NCBI RefSeq assembly: GCF_000725495.1
Contig: NZ_JNZD01000003.1
Span: 1-64,000, forward strand
Reading direction: 5' to 3'
From: Streptomyces aureus
GTDB lineage: Bacteria > Actinomycetota > Actinomycetes > Streptomycetales > Streptomycetaceae
Length of the DNA: 64,000 nucleotides
This document shows, piece by piece, positions 44,889 through 52,983 of this stretch. Numbering within the stretch: the first letter of the stretch is position 1; each line of letters starts with the position of its first letter. A model generated the notes under the pieces. That model was not told the origin of the DNA. It searched no databases and worked only from the letters and a program-made list of their open reading frames with translations. A program made the translations under genes and the position numbers.

Positions 44889-45231
44889 GCTCCACCTCCA
44901 GTCGGAGAGGCCACGCTAAAACGCCGCAACCCGGTCCGCAGAAGCGTTCGGCCAGACGGCCCAGGGGCCCGGCCGGCGCCCACGGCCCTTGCGTTGCCGC
45001 GCTCTCACGGCGCTGTCGCCGGTCAAGGGCGGGCGTCGGGGCGGAGCGTGCCGCCGCGTCGGGTTCGAGTCGAGCTCACCGCGGAGGGGGTACGACCCAG
45101 TGACCCCGGGGGCTGCGCCTCCACCAGGCTTCTCCCCGGTGCTCCGTACGCCCGCCGCAGGGGCTCGGGGCGAGGGTTTCCGCACCGTTCACTCGAAAGA
45201 GATGATCATGCGCCCTCCGGAGCGGTCGTTG
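44889..45231. other. 343-bp spacer at the 3' side of uppP
   Basis: No gene is seen. It contains the start signals of the 57-aa gene at its left and the region downstream of uppP at its right. A GGGTTCGAGTC stretch near 45060 resembles a tRNA T-arm, but no tRNA can be folded around it. No clear terminator. Confidence 0.5.
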
Positions 45232-45360
45232 TCAGCCCGACGACTCGGCCGCGTGAGGGCTCAGGACGTCCGCTCCCACCAGGCCGATGATGACGAATCC
45301 GAGGGCGATGCGGTACCAGACGAACGGCATGAAGCTCTTGTGGGAGATGAACTTCATGAA
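45232..45360 (-). pseudogene. uppP: Undecaprenyl-diphosphatase C-terminal fragment (uppP split by integration)
   Basis: Minus-strand codons give FMKFISHKSFMPFVWYRIAL and then GFVIIGLVGADVLSPHAAES-SG-stop, the C-terminal 42 residues of a Streptomyces UppP (bacitracin-resistance type undecaprenyl pyrophosphate phosphatase). Upstream of residue F (45360) the frame enters prophage DNA and loses similarity. The rest of the gene must lie beyond the far end of the element. The element probably brings a replacement 3' end, so the host enzyme need not be lost (inference). Confidence 0.75.
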
Positions 45361-45368
45361 CAACGTCA
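45330..45368. other. Probable attachment-site junction (attL)
   Basis: uppP similarity stops at about 45360, and the integrase stop codon is at 45366-45368. The core identity sequence should lie within the last recognisable uppP codons, somewhere near 45330-45365. Its exact limits cannot be set without the other end of the element or an empty site. Confidence 0.5.
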
Positions 45369-46748
45369 GAACCCCAGAGCTTTACCGGCCTTGACCTGCA
45401 AAGACATCCACTCTCGAAGATCAACTGGGAGTGGAGTGGGAGACAGGGGCGGCTCCCAGTCATCCGGGAGAGTCACCACGAATCGGAGCCACCGCTCCTG
45501 CATCGACTCCATGATGCGCTTTTCCATCCCCACAGTCACGTTGGCGTAAAGCCCCTCGACGCCGGCCACCTCGTGGCCCATCCGCGTCTCTACGGCGATC
45601 CGTGAGTGACCGTCGTCGTCGAGCCATTCCTTGTGGCCGTGGCGCAGCAGGTACATGCGCTTGCCCTGCCAGTTCGGCACGGCAGGCCAGCCAGGCAGCC
45701 ACCGCTTCGAGCCCTTCCGGCGGTCGCCCTTCTCGGACTTCTGCCGCGCTTCCAGGCCGTCGGCGAACTTCCGCCAGTACGTGTAGGTGAAGTTCGCGTC
45801 CGCGAGTCTCCCGTCATTGATTGACGTAAACACCCACTCGGACTCGTGGCTCGCGAGCAGCATCTCCAGCAGCTCGGCCAGAAACGGCGGCAGCACGAGC
45901 GCCCGCCGCGACTCGTATTTCGGCGGGAACAGCTTCAACTCGCCGTCCTCGCGCTGGTGCTGCCACTGCACCCGTACCGCGGGCATCAGCTCGGCGCCGT
46001 AGCGCTCCAGGTCGTCCCTGTGTCGCTCGTCGCGGTCCTCTTCGTCCCGGTCGTCCAGGGGGTCGGAGGCCGGCCACTGAGGGTGGCAGTACTCGCGGCG
46101 CAGCGCGTACAGCTCGGCGGGCCGCATGGCGGTGAACGGCATCATCATCTGGAAGACGTAGCCGGTGAAGCCCCAGTACTGCAGGGCGTTGCACGCCAGC
46201 TGGTGGACGTCCTCGATGCGCAGGTTGCGCTTCCGCTCCTTCTTCCGCCTCACGTACCGGCCGCGGCGCCGCTGCTTGGGCACGGGGGAGGCCTGGCGCA
46301 GTTCGTCGTTGACCGCGTCGTCCATCATCATGCTGAAGACCAGCAGGATCTCCCGCCGGTAGGCGTCGCCGATGTTCGGCTGGTCCTTCAGCCACAGCTC
46401 CCAGGCCCGGTATGCCGACGGCTTGATGTCGGCGACCGCCATGTCGCCCCAGCGGGGCTCGATGTAGAGGCGGATGTACGAGGCGATGTTCCTCTTGCGC
46501 AGGTGACCGACGTCGAGGGTCTGCTGCCACGTCTTGCAGTACTCGCTCATCAGGACCGCGCCGTCGCGGCGGCTGATGTAGCGGTCGTTGCGGATGTCGG
46601 ACTCGCGGTCCAGCCCGTAGGCGATGGCGGCTTCCCGGCTGTCGAAGCCTCCTTGGCTGTCGTGCAGCCAGCGTCCCGTCTCGGGGTGCCGCTTGCCGGT
46701 GTTCCATCGGACTCGCCACTTGTTCCCGCGCTGTTCGGGATAGGGCAT
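45366..46748 (-). CDS. int: Tyrosine recombinase/site-specific integrase
   Basis: 460 residues. N-terminal arm-binding region with KWRVRWNTGKRHPETGRW, a core-binding SAM-like domain, and a catalytic domain with the first Arg in TAMRPAELYAL (near 208), LLRHGHKEWL carrying the His/Arg pair (near 366), MGHEV, and the nucleophile Tyr in LYANV (near 399). It should insert and, with a directionality factor, excise this element at uppP. The gene ends 5 bases from the uppP fragment, as expected for int next to att. ATG at 46748 has GGGGGA upstream. Confidence 0.95.
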   Translation of the reverse strand: MPYPEQRGNKWRVRWNTGKRHPETGRWLHDSQGGFDSREAAIAYGLDRESDIRNDRYISRRDGAVLMSEYCKTWQQTLDVGHLRKRNIASYIRLYIEPRWGDMAVADIKPSAYRAWELWLKDQPNIGDAYRREILLVFSMMMDDAVNDELRQASPVPKQRRRGRYVRRKKERKRNLRIEDVHQLACNALQYWGFTGYVFQMMMPFTAMRPAELYALRREYCHPQWPASDPLDDRDEEDRDERHRDDLERYGAELMPAVRVQWQHQREDGELKLFPPKYESRRALVLPPFLAELLEMLLASHESEWVFTSINDGRLADANFTYTYWRKFADGLEARQKSEKGDRRKGSKRWLPGWPAVPNWQGKRMYLLRHGHKEWLDDDGHSRIAVETRMGHEVAGVEGLYANVTVGMEKRIMESMQERWLRFVVTLPDDWEPPLSPTPLPVDLREWMSLQVKAGKALGF

Positions 46749-46834
46749 GCGTCATCCCCCAGATGAGTCGCGCAGTGTTGGGTGCGGATGTGCCGGCAGG
46801 CACCCCTGCCACCGGCTTCCGCTTACTCGACCGA

Positions 46835-47029
46835 CTACTCTGCCGTGCCGACCACGCAGGCGCGGCACTTTCGGCAATCGATCCCCTGGCTGTGCATCAG
46901 TTCCCGTACCCGCGCCTGAACCGCGGGATCGGTGGCTGCTGCGGGGGTCAGGACACAGACGGTTTCGCCGTCCTCCTCCAGAACGTGGCCCTCGAAACCG
47001 GCTCTGTCGAACAACACCATCGTCGCCAT
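46835..47029 (-). CDS. Small prophage protein with a Cys cluster
   Basis: 64 residues, acidic N-terminal half and a C-terminal IDCRKCRACVV motif that could bind a metal. ATG at 47029 has AGGGGGA about 5 bases ahead. Lies directly upstream of int on the same strand, 86 bases apart, and may be cotranscribed. Small Cys-containing proteins in this position are common next to actinophage integrases; role unknown. Confidence 0.75.
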   Translation of the reverse strand: MATMVLFDRAGFEGHVLEEDGETVCVLTPAAATDPAVQARVRELMHSQGIDCRKCRACVVGTAE

Positions 47030-47178
47030 AGGTCCCCCTAGACCTCGGAGAACCCCTCATGTGGACCGCCAGGCTTACACGTGTGACGGCTGTGCAACAG
47101 AGTGTTGTTGAACTTTCCTCAGCTTGCCAAAATCACGATTAGGTAACGCCAAAAAGGTTGCATGGTCGCCGGAGGCAA

Positions 47179-47640
47179 TTACTCCTCTTTTAGCACTCCG
47201 CGCGCCCTCAGCTCCTTGAACATCTCGTCCTTCAGGGCCTTGGCTTCACTCAGCGTCAGGTGCGGAGCAGTCAGCTGGGCCGAGATGGTGAAGGCCCGGT
47301 CCACCTCCTCCTCGAGCCGGCTGAAGTCCCGGATCTGCCCACCCTCGATCAGCTGCGTGCCGTCCCCCAGGGTGATGGAGTCGGACACCCCGTCCGCGAC
47401 GGCCTTCGTCGAACCGGGCCGGAAGCCGAAGCCCACGTCCAGCTTCGCGTAGGTGCTGTCACGGACGCGGCTGGGCGCCGCGGTCTCGGTGCCCTCGATC
47501 TTCCGGTACGTCGTGTGCGAGATCCCGCAGGCGTCGGCCGCCGCCTCTTTGCTGGCGAAGCCGAGCGCCACTCGCCGCTGCGTCACGAGCGCCGCGAGTT
47601 TCTGCAGGTGGCGGGTGGGGTCGCCATCGGGGGTTGCCAT
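47179..47640 (-). CDS. Helix-turn-helix repressor candidate (CI-like)
   Basis: 153 residues. XRE-type HTH near residues 12-60 (ASKEAAADACGISHTTYRKI) followed by a coiled region with SRLEEEVDRAFTISAQL and ALKDEMFKELRARG. Divergent from the rightward XRE gene across a spacer with repeated operator-like motifs, the classic position of a lysogeny repressor. ATG at 47640 chosen (MATPDGD); ATG at 47649 is in frame; neither has a ribosome site. TATA-rich DNA at 47671-47680 may be its promoter. Confidence 0.82.
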   Translation of the reverse strand: MATPDGDPTRHLQKLAALVTQRRVALGFASKEAAADACGISHTTYRKIEGTETAAPSRVRDSTYAKLDVGFGFRPGSTKAVADGVSDSITLGDGTQLIEGGQIRDFSRLEEEVDRAFTISAQLTAPHLTLSEAKALKDEMFKELRARGVLKEE

Positions 47641-47824
47641 GCCGCACATGATGCCAGCGACCGCCAGCGACCGCTATATGCGCTTCGTACCGTGACCGGA
47701 ACGTGGCGGGAAGTAGGCGGGAACCCGCGAGAACCCTCGTCATAACTCTCGGAAACTCGCGACATCTCCAAGTTACTCGCGCGTACCGCTAGTTTCCGCC
47801 AGTTTCCTCCGCTACCTTCAACGC
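47641..47824. promoter_or_regulatory. Putative lysogeny switch: repeated operators between divergent regulators
   Basis: The consensus GGCGGRAACT appears as GGCGGGAAGT (47705-47714), GGCGGGAACC (47716-47725) and CTCGGAAACT (47748-47757) on the plus strand, and inverted as AGTTTCCGCC (47791-47800) and AGTTTCCTCC (47801-47810). The last two lie between a weak -35 and TACCTT (47813-47818), the likely -10 of the rightward gene. A direct repeat CCAGCGACCG also occurs twice near 47655-47675. Confidence 0.65.
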
Positions 47825-48127
47825 ATGGAAAGACCCCAACCCACCTTCCAGGTGGACGGGGCGGAAATCCGTAAACGCCGCATGGAAGTCGGCCTCACCC
47901 TCCGCCAGTGCGCGAAGGAAGCCGGCATGTCCCACAGCTACCTCAGCGAGATCGAGACCGGCCTCAAGACCGACATGCGGCCCCCCACATACACGGCACT
48001 GCGCACCGCCCTCCAGATCCAGACCGACAACCACCAACTCCTCGCCCCCACAGACGAGACCGAACACAGGAAGGACTCCCGTGGCCGCGACGAAGACGCA
48101 CCCCGTCCCCACCCAGAGGACGGCTGA
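47825..48127 (+). CDS. XRE-family helix-turn-helix protein (Cro-like)
   Basis: 100 residues. HTH at about 10-65: FQVDGAEIRKRRMEVGLTLR, AGMSHSYLSEIETG. First gene of the rightward block, so a Cro-like or early regulator is likely. ATG at 47825 follows TACCTT by 6 bases with no ribosome site, suggesting a leaderless mRNA from the switch promoter. The 3' end overlaps the next gene by 47 bases. Confidence 0.85.
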   Translation: MERPQPTFQVDGAEIRKRRMEVGLTLRQCAKEAGMSHSYLSEIETGLKTDMRPPTYTALRTALQIQTDNHQLLAPTDETEHRKDSRGRDEDAPRPHPEDG

Positions 48128-48455
48128 GCCGACCCCGGCCCTCGAAAACTTCTACAACGTCCGCAACGCCGCGATCCGGCTCGGCCTCACCGACCCGGAA
48201 CTCCCGGACGACACCACCGGACAGAGCTGGCTGCGCGACGGCTACAACCGTCCCGAAGACGGAAGCGCGGGACGGAAGTTCCCCGGCTTCTACATGAGCC
48301 GACAGCTCATGTTCAGCACCTCGGACCTCGCCGTGATCACAGAGATCGCCCGCCAAGAGTCCGAAGCGCGGCAGCGCGCGAAGGAGACGCCGCCGGTATC
48401 GACCGGCCGCCCCCGCCGCCTGCGCTCGAAGACCCCGGCGCTCGCCGGTACCTGA
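48081..48455 (+). CDS. MerR-like DNA-binding protein, possible excisionase
   Basis: 124 residues. The middle part, FYNVRNAAIRLGLTDPELPD followed by GQSWLRDGYNRPEDGS and MSRQLMFSTSDLAVITEIAR, is the winged-helix motif seen in actinobacterial element-encoded excisionase-like proteins. GTG at 48081 has GGAAGGA upstream. Could be the directionality factor for the tyrosine integrase, or a regulator; position alone does not settle it. Confidence 0.7.
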   Translation: MAATKTHPVPTQRTAEPTPALENFYNVRNAAIRLGLTDPELPDDTTGQSWLRDGYNRPEDGSAGRKFPGFYMSRQLMFSTSDLAVITEIARQESEARQRAKETPPVSTGRPRRLRSKTPALAGT

Positions 48456-48544
48456 CCCACAAACGCCGAAGGGCCGCTCCGACTAGCCGGCCTGAGCAGC
48501 CCTACGACTCGGCAACCCCACCACACAGTGAAGGAGAGGTCACC

Positions 48545-48913
48545 TTGACCACTCAGATTACAGAGCGCAGCACCTTCCGCGCCCAGCAGGCCGCGCAGGA
48601 GCGGAACGACTTCAGCTACCGCAGCACCGTGGATGTCCGCGACCTGCCGTACACGGAGCGCGTCGCCCACCAGGCCACCCCCACCGGAGTGCAGGTCACG
48701 GGCGCGGACATGGGCGTCCTCGGTGCCTGGCTGCAAGCGATGGGCGGCACGGTCACGAAGGTCGAACTGCCGCACGGCCAGACGGCGTGGACGCTGCACA
48801 CGCGGACGTGGTCTGACTCGCCCCGGTTCCCGGTGGTGCCGGTCTACGTGACCGTGGTGCAGGCGTCGGATGACCCGGTGATGCACGAGATCGCCGCGGC
48901 GGTGGCCCGGTGA
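48545..48913 (+). CDS. Hypothetical phage protein
   Basis: 122 residues, not recognised. Predicted alpha/beta; contains TGADMGVLGAWLQAMGGTVT and FPVVPVYVTVVQAS. Unusual TTG start at 48545, supported by a strong AAGGAGAGG site 5 bases ahead. Overlaps the next gene by 4 bases (GTGA). Confidence 0.72.
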   Translation: MTTQITERSTFRAQQAAQERNDFSYRSTVDVRDLPYTERVAHQATPTGVQVTGADMGVLGAWLQAMGGTVTKVELPHGQTAWTLHTRTWSDSPRFPVVPVYVTVVQASDDPVMHEIAAAVAR

Positions 48914-49674
48914 ACGCCCGGTCGGTGAACGCGGCGGCCGGTGTGGTGCTGGCCGCGATGGAGCAGGGCCGCCGAACGGCGACGGGTATCGCGCTGGCAC
49001 TGGACGCGGCGCAGATGCTGATGTCCCCCGAGACCGCCGCGGAGTTGGAGCGGCTGAGGACTCGGAACGCCGAGCTGGAAGCCCGCGTGAGCGCTGAGGA
49101 GAACATCCGCCCGCACCGCCAGGCCTGCGCCAACTCGAACCTGCACTACATCGGGAAGCTGTCGCTGCGGATCCGCCGGACACGGTTCCTGCACGTGAAC
49201 CACCCCGACCCGGAGCGCTGCGCACACGACGGCATGGCCTGGCCCTGCCCGACTGTGGCCGCCCTGGAGTCGGCGGTCGGCGAGGCGGTACACCCGTGTG
49301 GCTGCCCGAAGCGGTTCGGCCGGCACGCGGACGGTTGCCCGACGGAGGCTGACCGCGCGGCCGAGGAGAACGGTGGGGACACGCTCCCGGCCTGGCTGTA
49401 CGAGCGGTTCATGCCGGAGGGCGAGGGGTGGGGGTACCTCGACCCTGGGCAGCGCGAGTACTGGGAGCACCAGGCGCGTGCTGTGCGTCGGGCGGTAGAG
49501 CGGGGCGGCTTCAAGGCCCCGTCGCCGGAGGCCAGTGGGGACGTGACGCCGCAGGTGGCCAAGCTGCGCAACCTGCTGGCCGGCCAGCGCGCCGCGGTCG
49601 AGGACCCGCACGACTCCCCTCTGCACCACGACTACCGGGTGTCGCGCGACCTGCCCGCACCGGATGGCTCGTGA
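48910..49674 (+). CDS. Hypothetical phage protein with His/Cys motifs
   Basis: 254 residues, not recognised. A helical N-terminal third (coiled coil around ETAAELERLRTRNAELEARV), then CAHDGMAWPCPT and HPCGCPKRFGRHADGCP, which may bind zinc. The C-terminal third is hydrophilic and helical. GTG at 48910 overlaps the previous stop. Probably nucleic-acid related by context only. Confidence 0.7.
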   Translation: MNARSVNAAAGVVLAAMEQGRRTATGIALALDAAQMLMSPETAAELERLRTRNAELEARVSAEENIRPHRQACANSNLHYIGKLSLRIRRTRFLHVNHPDPERCAHDGMAWPCPTVAALESAVGEAVHPCGCPKRFGRHADGCPTEADRAAEENGGDTLPAWLYERFMPEGEGWGYLDPGQREYWEHQARAVRRAVERGGFKAPSPEASGDVTPQVAKLRNLLAGQRAAVEDPHDSPLHHDYRVSRDLPAPDGS

Positions 49675-49928
49675 TGGCCCCCACCCACAGCCCCGCCGAC
49701 TGGGCGGCCGCCGTCTCGCTGGGAGTCAGCGCCTGGGCGTCATGCGCGGCGCTGCTCTACCTCCTCCACGACGCCGAGCTGCGGGACTTCGACCCGCGGC
49801 CGCTGTTCGCCACCGCGCGAGACCGGCTGCTCGTCGAGATCGTCCGCGCCCGCCACACCCTCCAGGACACCGCGCTCATCGCCGCAGTCCTCTTCACCCT
49901 CGCTGCCGGGAACGGAGCCACCCTGTGA
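49674..49928 (+). CDS. Small membrane protein
   Basis: 84 residues with two predicted membrane helices: AAAVSLGVSAWASCAALLYL near the start and TALIAAVLFTLAAGNG near the end, joined by a charged loop. Not recognised. ATG at 49674 shares TGATG with the previous stop. Could be a small phage membrane protein of the early region; role unknown. Confidence 0.68.
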   Translation: MAPTHSPADWAAAVSLGVSAWASCAALLYLLHDAELRDFDPRPLFATARDRLLVEIVRARHTLQDTALIAAVLFTLAAGNGATL

Positions 49929-50305
49929 ACCGCGTCCGCCTGTACCTGCACCGCATCTTCCGCCGCCCCGTCATCACCGGCCCGTACCGGCTGTACGTCC
50001 GCCGCATCCCGGGCGGAGCGATGCTCGACGTCGAGCACTACCTCACCGCCATGATCGAGGCCCTCGCCGACGACTCGGATCTCCTCGGCCTCCTCGACGA
50101 CATCGTCACCGACCGCGCCGAGGCCAGGGCCCACGACGGCTGGAAGCCGGAGGCCCTCCTCGTCGAGAAGCTGACGGACCGCCTCGGCTTCGAACTCCCG
50201 CTGTACGACCAGGCGGCGGCCCGGCTCGCGGACCGACTGCACGCGCTCACCCCGGCCCCGGCCGTCGTCATCCCCGGCCAGCGCGAGGGCGAGGCCACCG
50301 CATGA
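49925..50305 (+). CDS. Hypothetical phage protein
   Basis: 126 residues, not recognised. Basic N-terminus (RVRLYLHRIFRRP), then an acidic helical part DVEHYLTAMIEALADDSDLL. GTG at 49925 overlaps the upstream stop by 4 bases; its own stop is shared with the next start (ATGA). Confidence 0.68.
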   Translation: MNRVRLYLHRIFRRPVITGPYRLYVRRIPGGAMLDVEHYLTAMIEALADDSDLLGLLDDIVTDRAEARAHDGWKPEALLVEKLTDRLGFELPLYDQAAARLADRLHALTPAPAVVIPGQREGEATA

Positions 50306-50481
50306 GCGCCCGCCTGGCCCTGCACTGGGCCGTCACCCTCCTCGCCGCCATGGCCGCGATCGTCGCCTCCTCCGCGCTCCCCAACCCGTGGGCGCAGCCC
50401 CTCGGCTCGACCCTCCCCGTCGCAGTCCTGGCCTGCGGCTACGTCACGGCACCCGCCATCCGAAAGAAGCCCCGCCCGTGA
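50302..50481 (+). CDS. Small membrane protein (59 aa)
   Basis: Found by reading across a gap between larger genes. 59 residues with two hydrophobic segments (HWAVTLLAAMAAIVASSAL and LPVAVLACGYVTAPAI) and a basic end. ATG at 50302 and the stop at 50481 both overlap their neighbours by 4 bases, which is strong evidence of coding in this tightly packed block. Not recognised. Confidence 0.72.
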   Translation: MSARLALHWAVTLLAAMAAIVASSALPNPWAQPLGSTLPVAVLACGYVTAPAIRKKPRP

Positions 50482-50918
50482 ACGACAACGACGTCGCCCA
50501 CCGCCGCGACTACCTCGCCAACATCCTCGCCGCCCGCACCCACGGCAACCCGATCACCACCCACAGCGTGGTCCGGTTCCTCGCCCAGAGCCGGTGGTCC
50601 ACGGCCGGCCGCAACACCGTCCGGAAGGACCTGCGCGCGCTGGCCGCGCGCGGGCTCCTCACCGCGGTCGTCGACCTGGAGACGGGCCGCCGGATCTACC
50701 ACCTCAAGTCCCAGGAAGGGCGTCGCTCGATGAGCATCGACGCCGACCGCGTCATCGGCCAGATCCAGCGCGGTGAGGTCGACGCCAGCGCCGACGCGGC
50801 CCGACGGATCGCCGCCCGCCACCAGGCCGCCTACGGCGACGCCGTGTGGGGGCCCGCCCCGACCGTCGACGTGACCGCGCTGCCGCAGACCGCGCAGGAC
50901 TGGCAGGAGACCGCCTGA
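50478..50918 (+). CDS. Winged-helix domain phage protein
   Basis: 146 residues. The N-terminal half reads like a winged helix for DNA binding: THSVVRFLAQSRWSTAGRNT then VRKDLRALAARGLLTAVVD, ending in a wing. The C-terminal half is Ala-rich and helical. GTG at 50478 overlaps the previous stop; its own stop shares ATGA with the nuclease gene. Probably a regulator or replication accessory factor (inference). Confidence 0.68.
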   Translation: MNDNDVAHRRDYLANILAARTHGNPITTHSVVRFLAQSRWSTAGRNTVRKDLRALAARGLLTAVVDLETGRRIYHLKSQEGRRSMSIDADRVIGQIQRGEVDASADAARRIAARHQAAYGDAVWGPAPTVDVTALPQTAQDWQETA

Positions 50919-51856
50919 TGACGACCACCGTGCAGGCCGGGGCTTCGGCCCCGGCCGCCGGCCGCCGCCGCAAGGCCGCCGCCCCGGCCCCCACCGGCGC
51001 CGACCGCATCCCCAAGCCCTCCCAGGGCTGGTACCGCGACAAGGTCACCGGCGCCAAGTACCGCCGCGTCACCACCATCCTCGAACAAGGCACGAGCAAG
51101 GGCGACGCCCTCACCTTCTGGGCCGGGAACATCACCGCCGAGACCGCGATGGCCAACCTGCCCTATCTGGTCCGCAGCAGCCTCTTTCCCGACCAGCGCA
51201 CCGAGGCCTACGACTGGCTGCGCCGGGCCCACACCCGCAAGAAGGACGAGCGCGCCGACATCGGCACCGCAGTCCACAAGATCATCGAATCCCACGTGCT
51301 GGGCACACCGATCCCCGAAGAACTCCTCGACGACGAGGAGATGGCCCCCTTCCTCGGCCACTTCCTCCGCTTCGTCAAGGAGTGGCAGGTCACCTTCGAG
51401 GCATCCGAGATGGTCGTCGGCAACGAACAGCACGGCTACGCCGGCACCCTCGACTACCTGGTCCGCTCGCCGCTCATCGCGCAGGCGCTCGCCGCCTACT
51501 TCCAGACCGACGTCCCCGCCGACTCCGTGTTCTGCGGCGACACCAAGACGGGCGGCGAGCTCGACGTCAAGGGCGTCTACCCCGAGGCCTCGCTCCAGAT
51601 GGCCGCCTACCGGCACGCCAAGGTCGCCTGGCTCCGCGACGGATCCACCGTCCCGATGCCCACCACCTTCTGGGCCGGCGTCGTCCTGCACCTGCGCCCC
51701 GAGGGATTCCGCCTCATCCCCGCCGTCGCCGACGACGCCGTCTTCGATGCCTTCCTCACCGTCAAGCGCAACGCCGAGTGGACGTCCGGCCTGTCCAAGC
51801 AGGTCATCCGCCCTGCCCTCACCCTGCCCAACACCAGCGAAGAGAGGGCCGCCTGA
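50918..51856 (+). CDS. RecB/Cas4-like PD-(D/E)XK nuclease
   Basis: 312 residues. RecB-family motifs in order: GTAVHKIIESH (His), GYAGTLDYLV (Asp), FCGDTKTGGEL (Asp-x-Lys) and ASLQMAAYRHA (QxxxY). Such phage exonucleases process DNA ends for recombination or replication. It is immediately followed by the gp3-like protein, overlapping by 1 base, suggesting they work together. ATG at 50918 shares ATGA with the preceding gene. Confidence 0.8.
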   Translation: MTTTVQAGASAPAAGRRRKAAAPAPTGADRIPKPSQGWYRDKVTGAKYRRVTTILEQGTSKGDALTFWAGNITAETAMANLPYLVRSSLFPDQRTEAYDWLRRAHTRKKDERADIGTAVHKIIESHVLGTPIPEELLDDEEMAPFLGHFLRFVKEWQVTFEASEMVVGNEQHGYAGTLDYLVRSPLIAQALAAYFQTDVPADSVFCGDTKTGGELDVKGVYPEASLQMAAYRHAKVAWLRDGSTVPMPTTFWAGVVLHLRPEGFRLIPAVADDAVFDAFLTVKRNAEWTSGLSKQVIRPALTLPNTSEERAA

Positions 51857-52983
51857 TGCCCATCATCGACTTGCAGCGCCGCATGCGGCAGCTCGGCGAG
51901 ATCCGCATCGGCCACGTCGTGTCCGGCGTGTCCAAGAAGGGCAACGCCTACACCAGCCCGGCGAAGCTGAAGCACTTCCGCTTCACCTCTCCGTCGCGGG
52001 AGATCCTCACCGAGGTCGCCGCCCTCTACGGCGGCGAGGTCAAGCCGTGGACCCCGGCCAACGGCGGCCCCGCCGAGTTCGAGGTGTACTCCACCACCAA
52101 CCGGCTCCCCGTCCTCATCCCGCCGCAGGACGCCGTCTCCCAGTGGTACGAGCTGTACGCCGGATCGAAGTGCCAGAGGCGCTGCGACGGCGTCACCGAG
52201 CACAAGAAGGACCGGCCCTGCGTCTGCGACCCGGACAACCGGGAATGCAAGATCACCACCCGGGTCAACGTCATGCTCCGCGACGTTCCCGCCCTCGGCC
52301 AGTGGCTCCTGATCACCAAGGGCTACTACGCCGCCACCGAACTCCCGCCCGCCGCCGAACTGCTGGCCCAGGCCGGCGGGTACGTCGCCGGATGGCTCGG
52401 CATGGAGGAGAAGCTCGTCCAGCGCGACGAGGGCCCCGCCCGGTTCATGGTCCCGACGCTCGACGTCGAGATCACCCCGGCCGCCCTGATGGCCGGAAAG
52501 ATGACTGGTGCCCAGACAGCCGTTGCATCGGGCCCGGAGCGCGTGGCGATCACCGGTGGCCGGCCGGATTATGCGGCGCTGGTCGCTGTAGCGAAGACGC
52601 CTGATGACGTCGGCAAGCTGTGGACGCAGGCGAACCAGGCCGGTCACCTCGACGACGCCCTGGCCGCGATCATCAAGGCGAAGGCCGCAGCGCTCGGCGC
52701 GAAGCCCAAGGACGCGACGCCCCCGGCCTCTGGGCCGGAGCAGCCGACACCGCCGCCGACGCCGTCCGAAGACGAGGTCATCGAGGCGGAGTTCGTCGAT
52801 GACCCGGCTGACGTGCAGGACGTCTGGTTCCAGGTCATCGCTGCGGCAGGCGCGCACCAACTCACCACCGAGCAGGTCGAGGGCGGGTTCGCGGAGCGGC
52901 ACGGCGGGCTGCACCCGTCGGGAGCCACGGTTGCCCAGCTCACCACGTACCTCGCCGCTGTGAAGGCGGGTGAGGTCCGATGA
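51856..52983 (+). CDS. gp3-like phage recombination directionality factor family protein
   Basis: 375 residues. N-terminal 230 residues match the pattern I know for the actinophage phiC31 gp3-like family: MPIIDLQRRMRQLGEIRIG, SQWYELYAGSKCQRRCDGVT, CVCDPDNRECKI and VPTLDVEITPAALMAGKM. Its cysteines (CQRRC, CVC, C) may bind zinc. The C-terminal 140 residues are an extra helical part behind a Pro-rich linker. In phiC31 gp3 switches the serine integrase to excision; here the integrase is a tyrosine recombinase, so the role is probably different. ATG at 51856. Confidence 0.75.
   Translation: MPIIDLQRRMRQLGEIRIGHVVSGVSKKGNAYTSPAKLKHFRFTSPSREILTEVAALYGGEVKPWTPANGGPAEFEVYSTTNRLPVLIPPQDAVSQWYELYAGSKCQRRCDGVTEHKKDRPCVCDPDNRECKITTRVNVMLRDVPALGQWLLITKGYYAATELPPAAELLAQAGGYVAGWLGMEEKLVQRDEGPARFMVPTLDVEITPAALMAGKMTGAQTAVASGPERVAITGGRPDYAALVAVAKTPDDVGKLWTQANQAGHLDDALAAIIKAKAAALGAKPKDATPPASGPEQPTPPPTPSEDEVIEAEFVDDPADVQDVWFQVIAAAGAHQLTTEQVEGGFAERHGGLHPSGATVAQLTTYLAAVKAGEVR

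Noticed and set aside
45040..45080. tRNA-like GGGTTCGAGTC sequence near the prophage junction, as a tRNA attB
   Set aside because: No acceptor, D or anticodon arm can be paired around it, and the uppP fragment explains the junction better.
46747..47041. Plus-strand frames of about 92-94 codons between int and the repressor
   Set aside because: They mirror the 64-residue minus-strand gene, which has a ribosome site and is codirectional with int.
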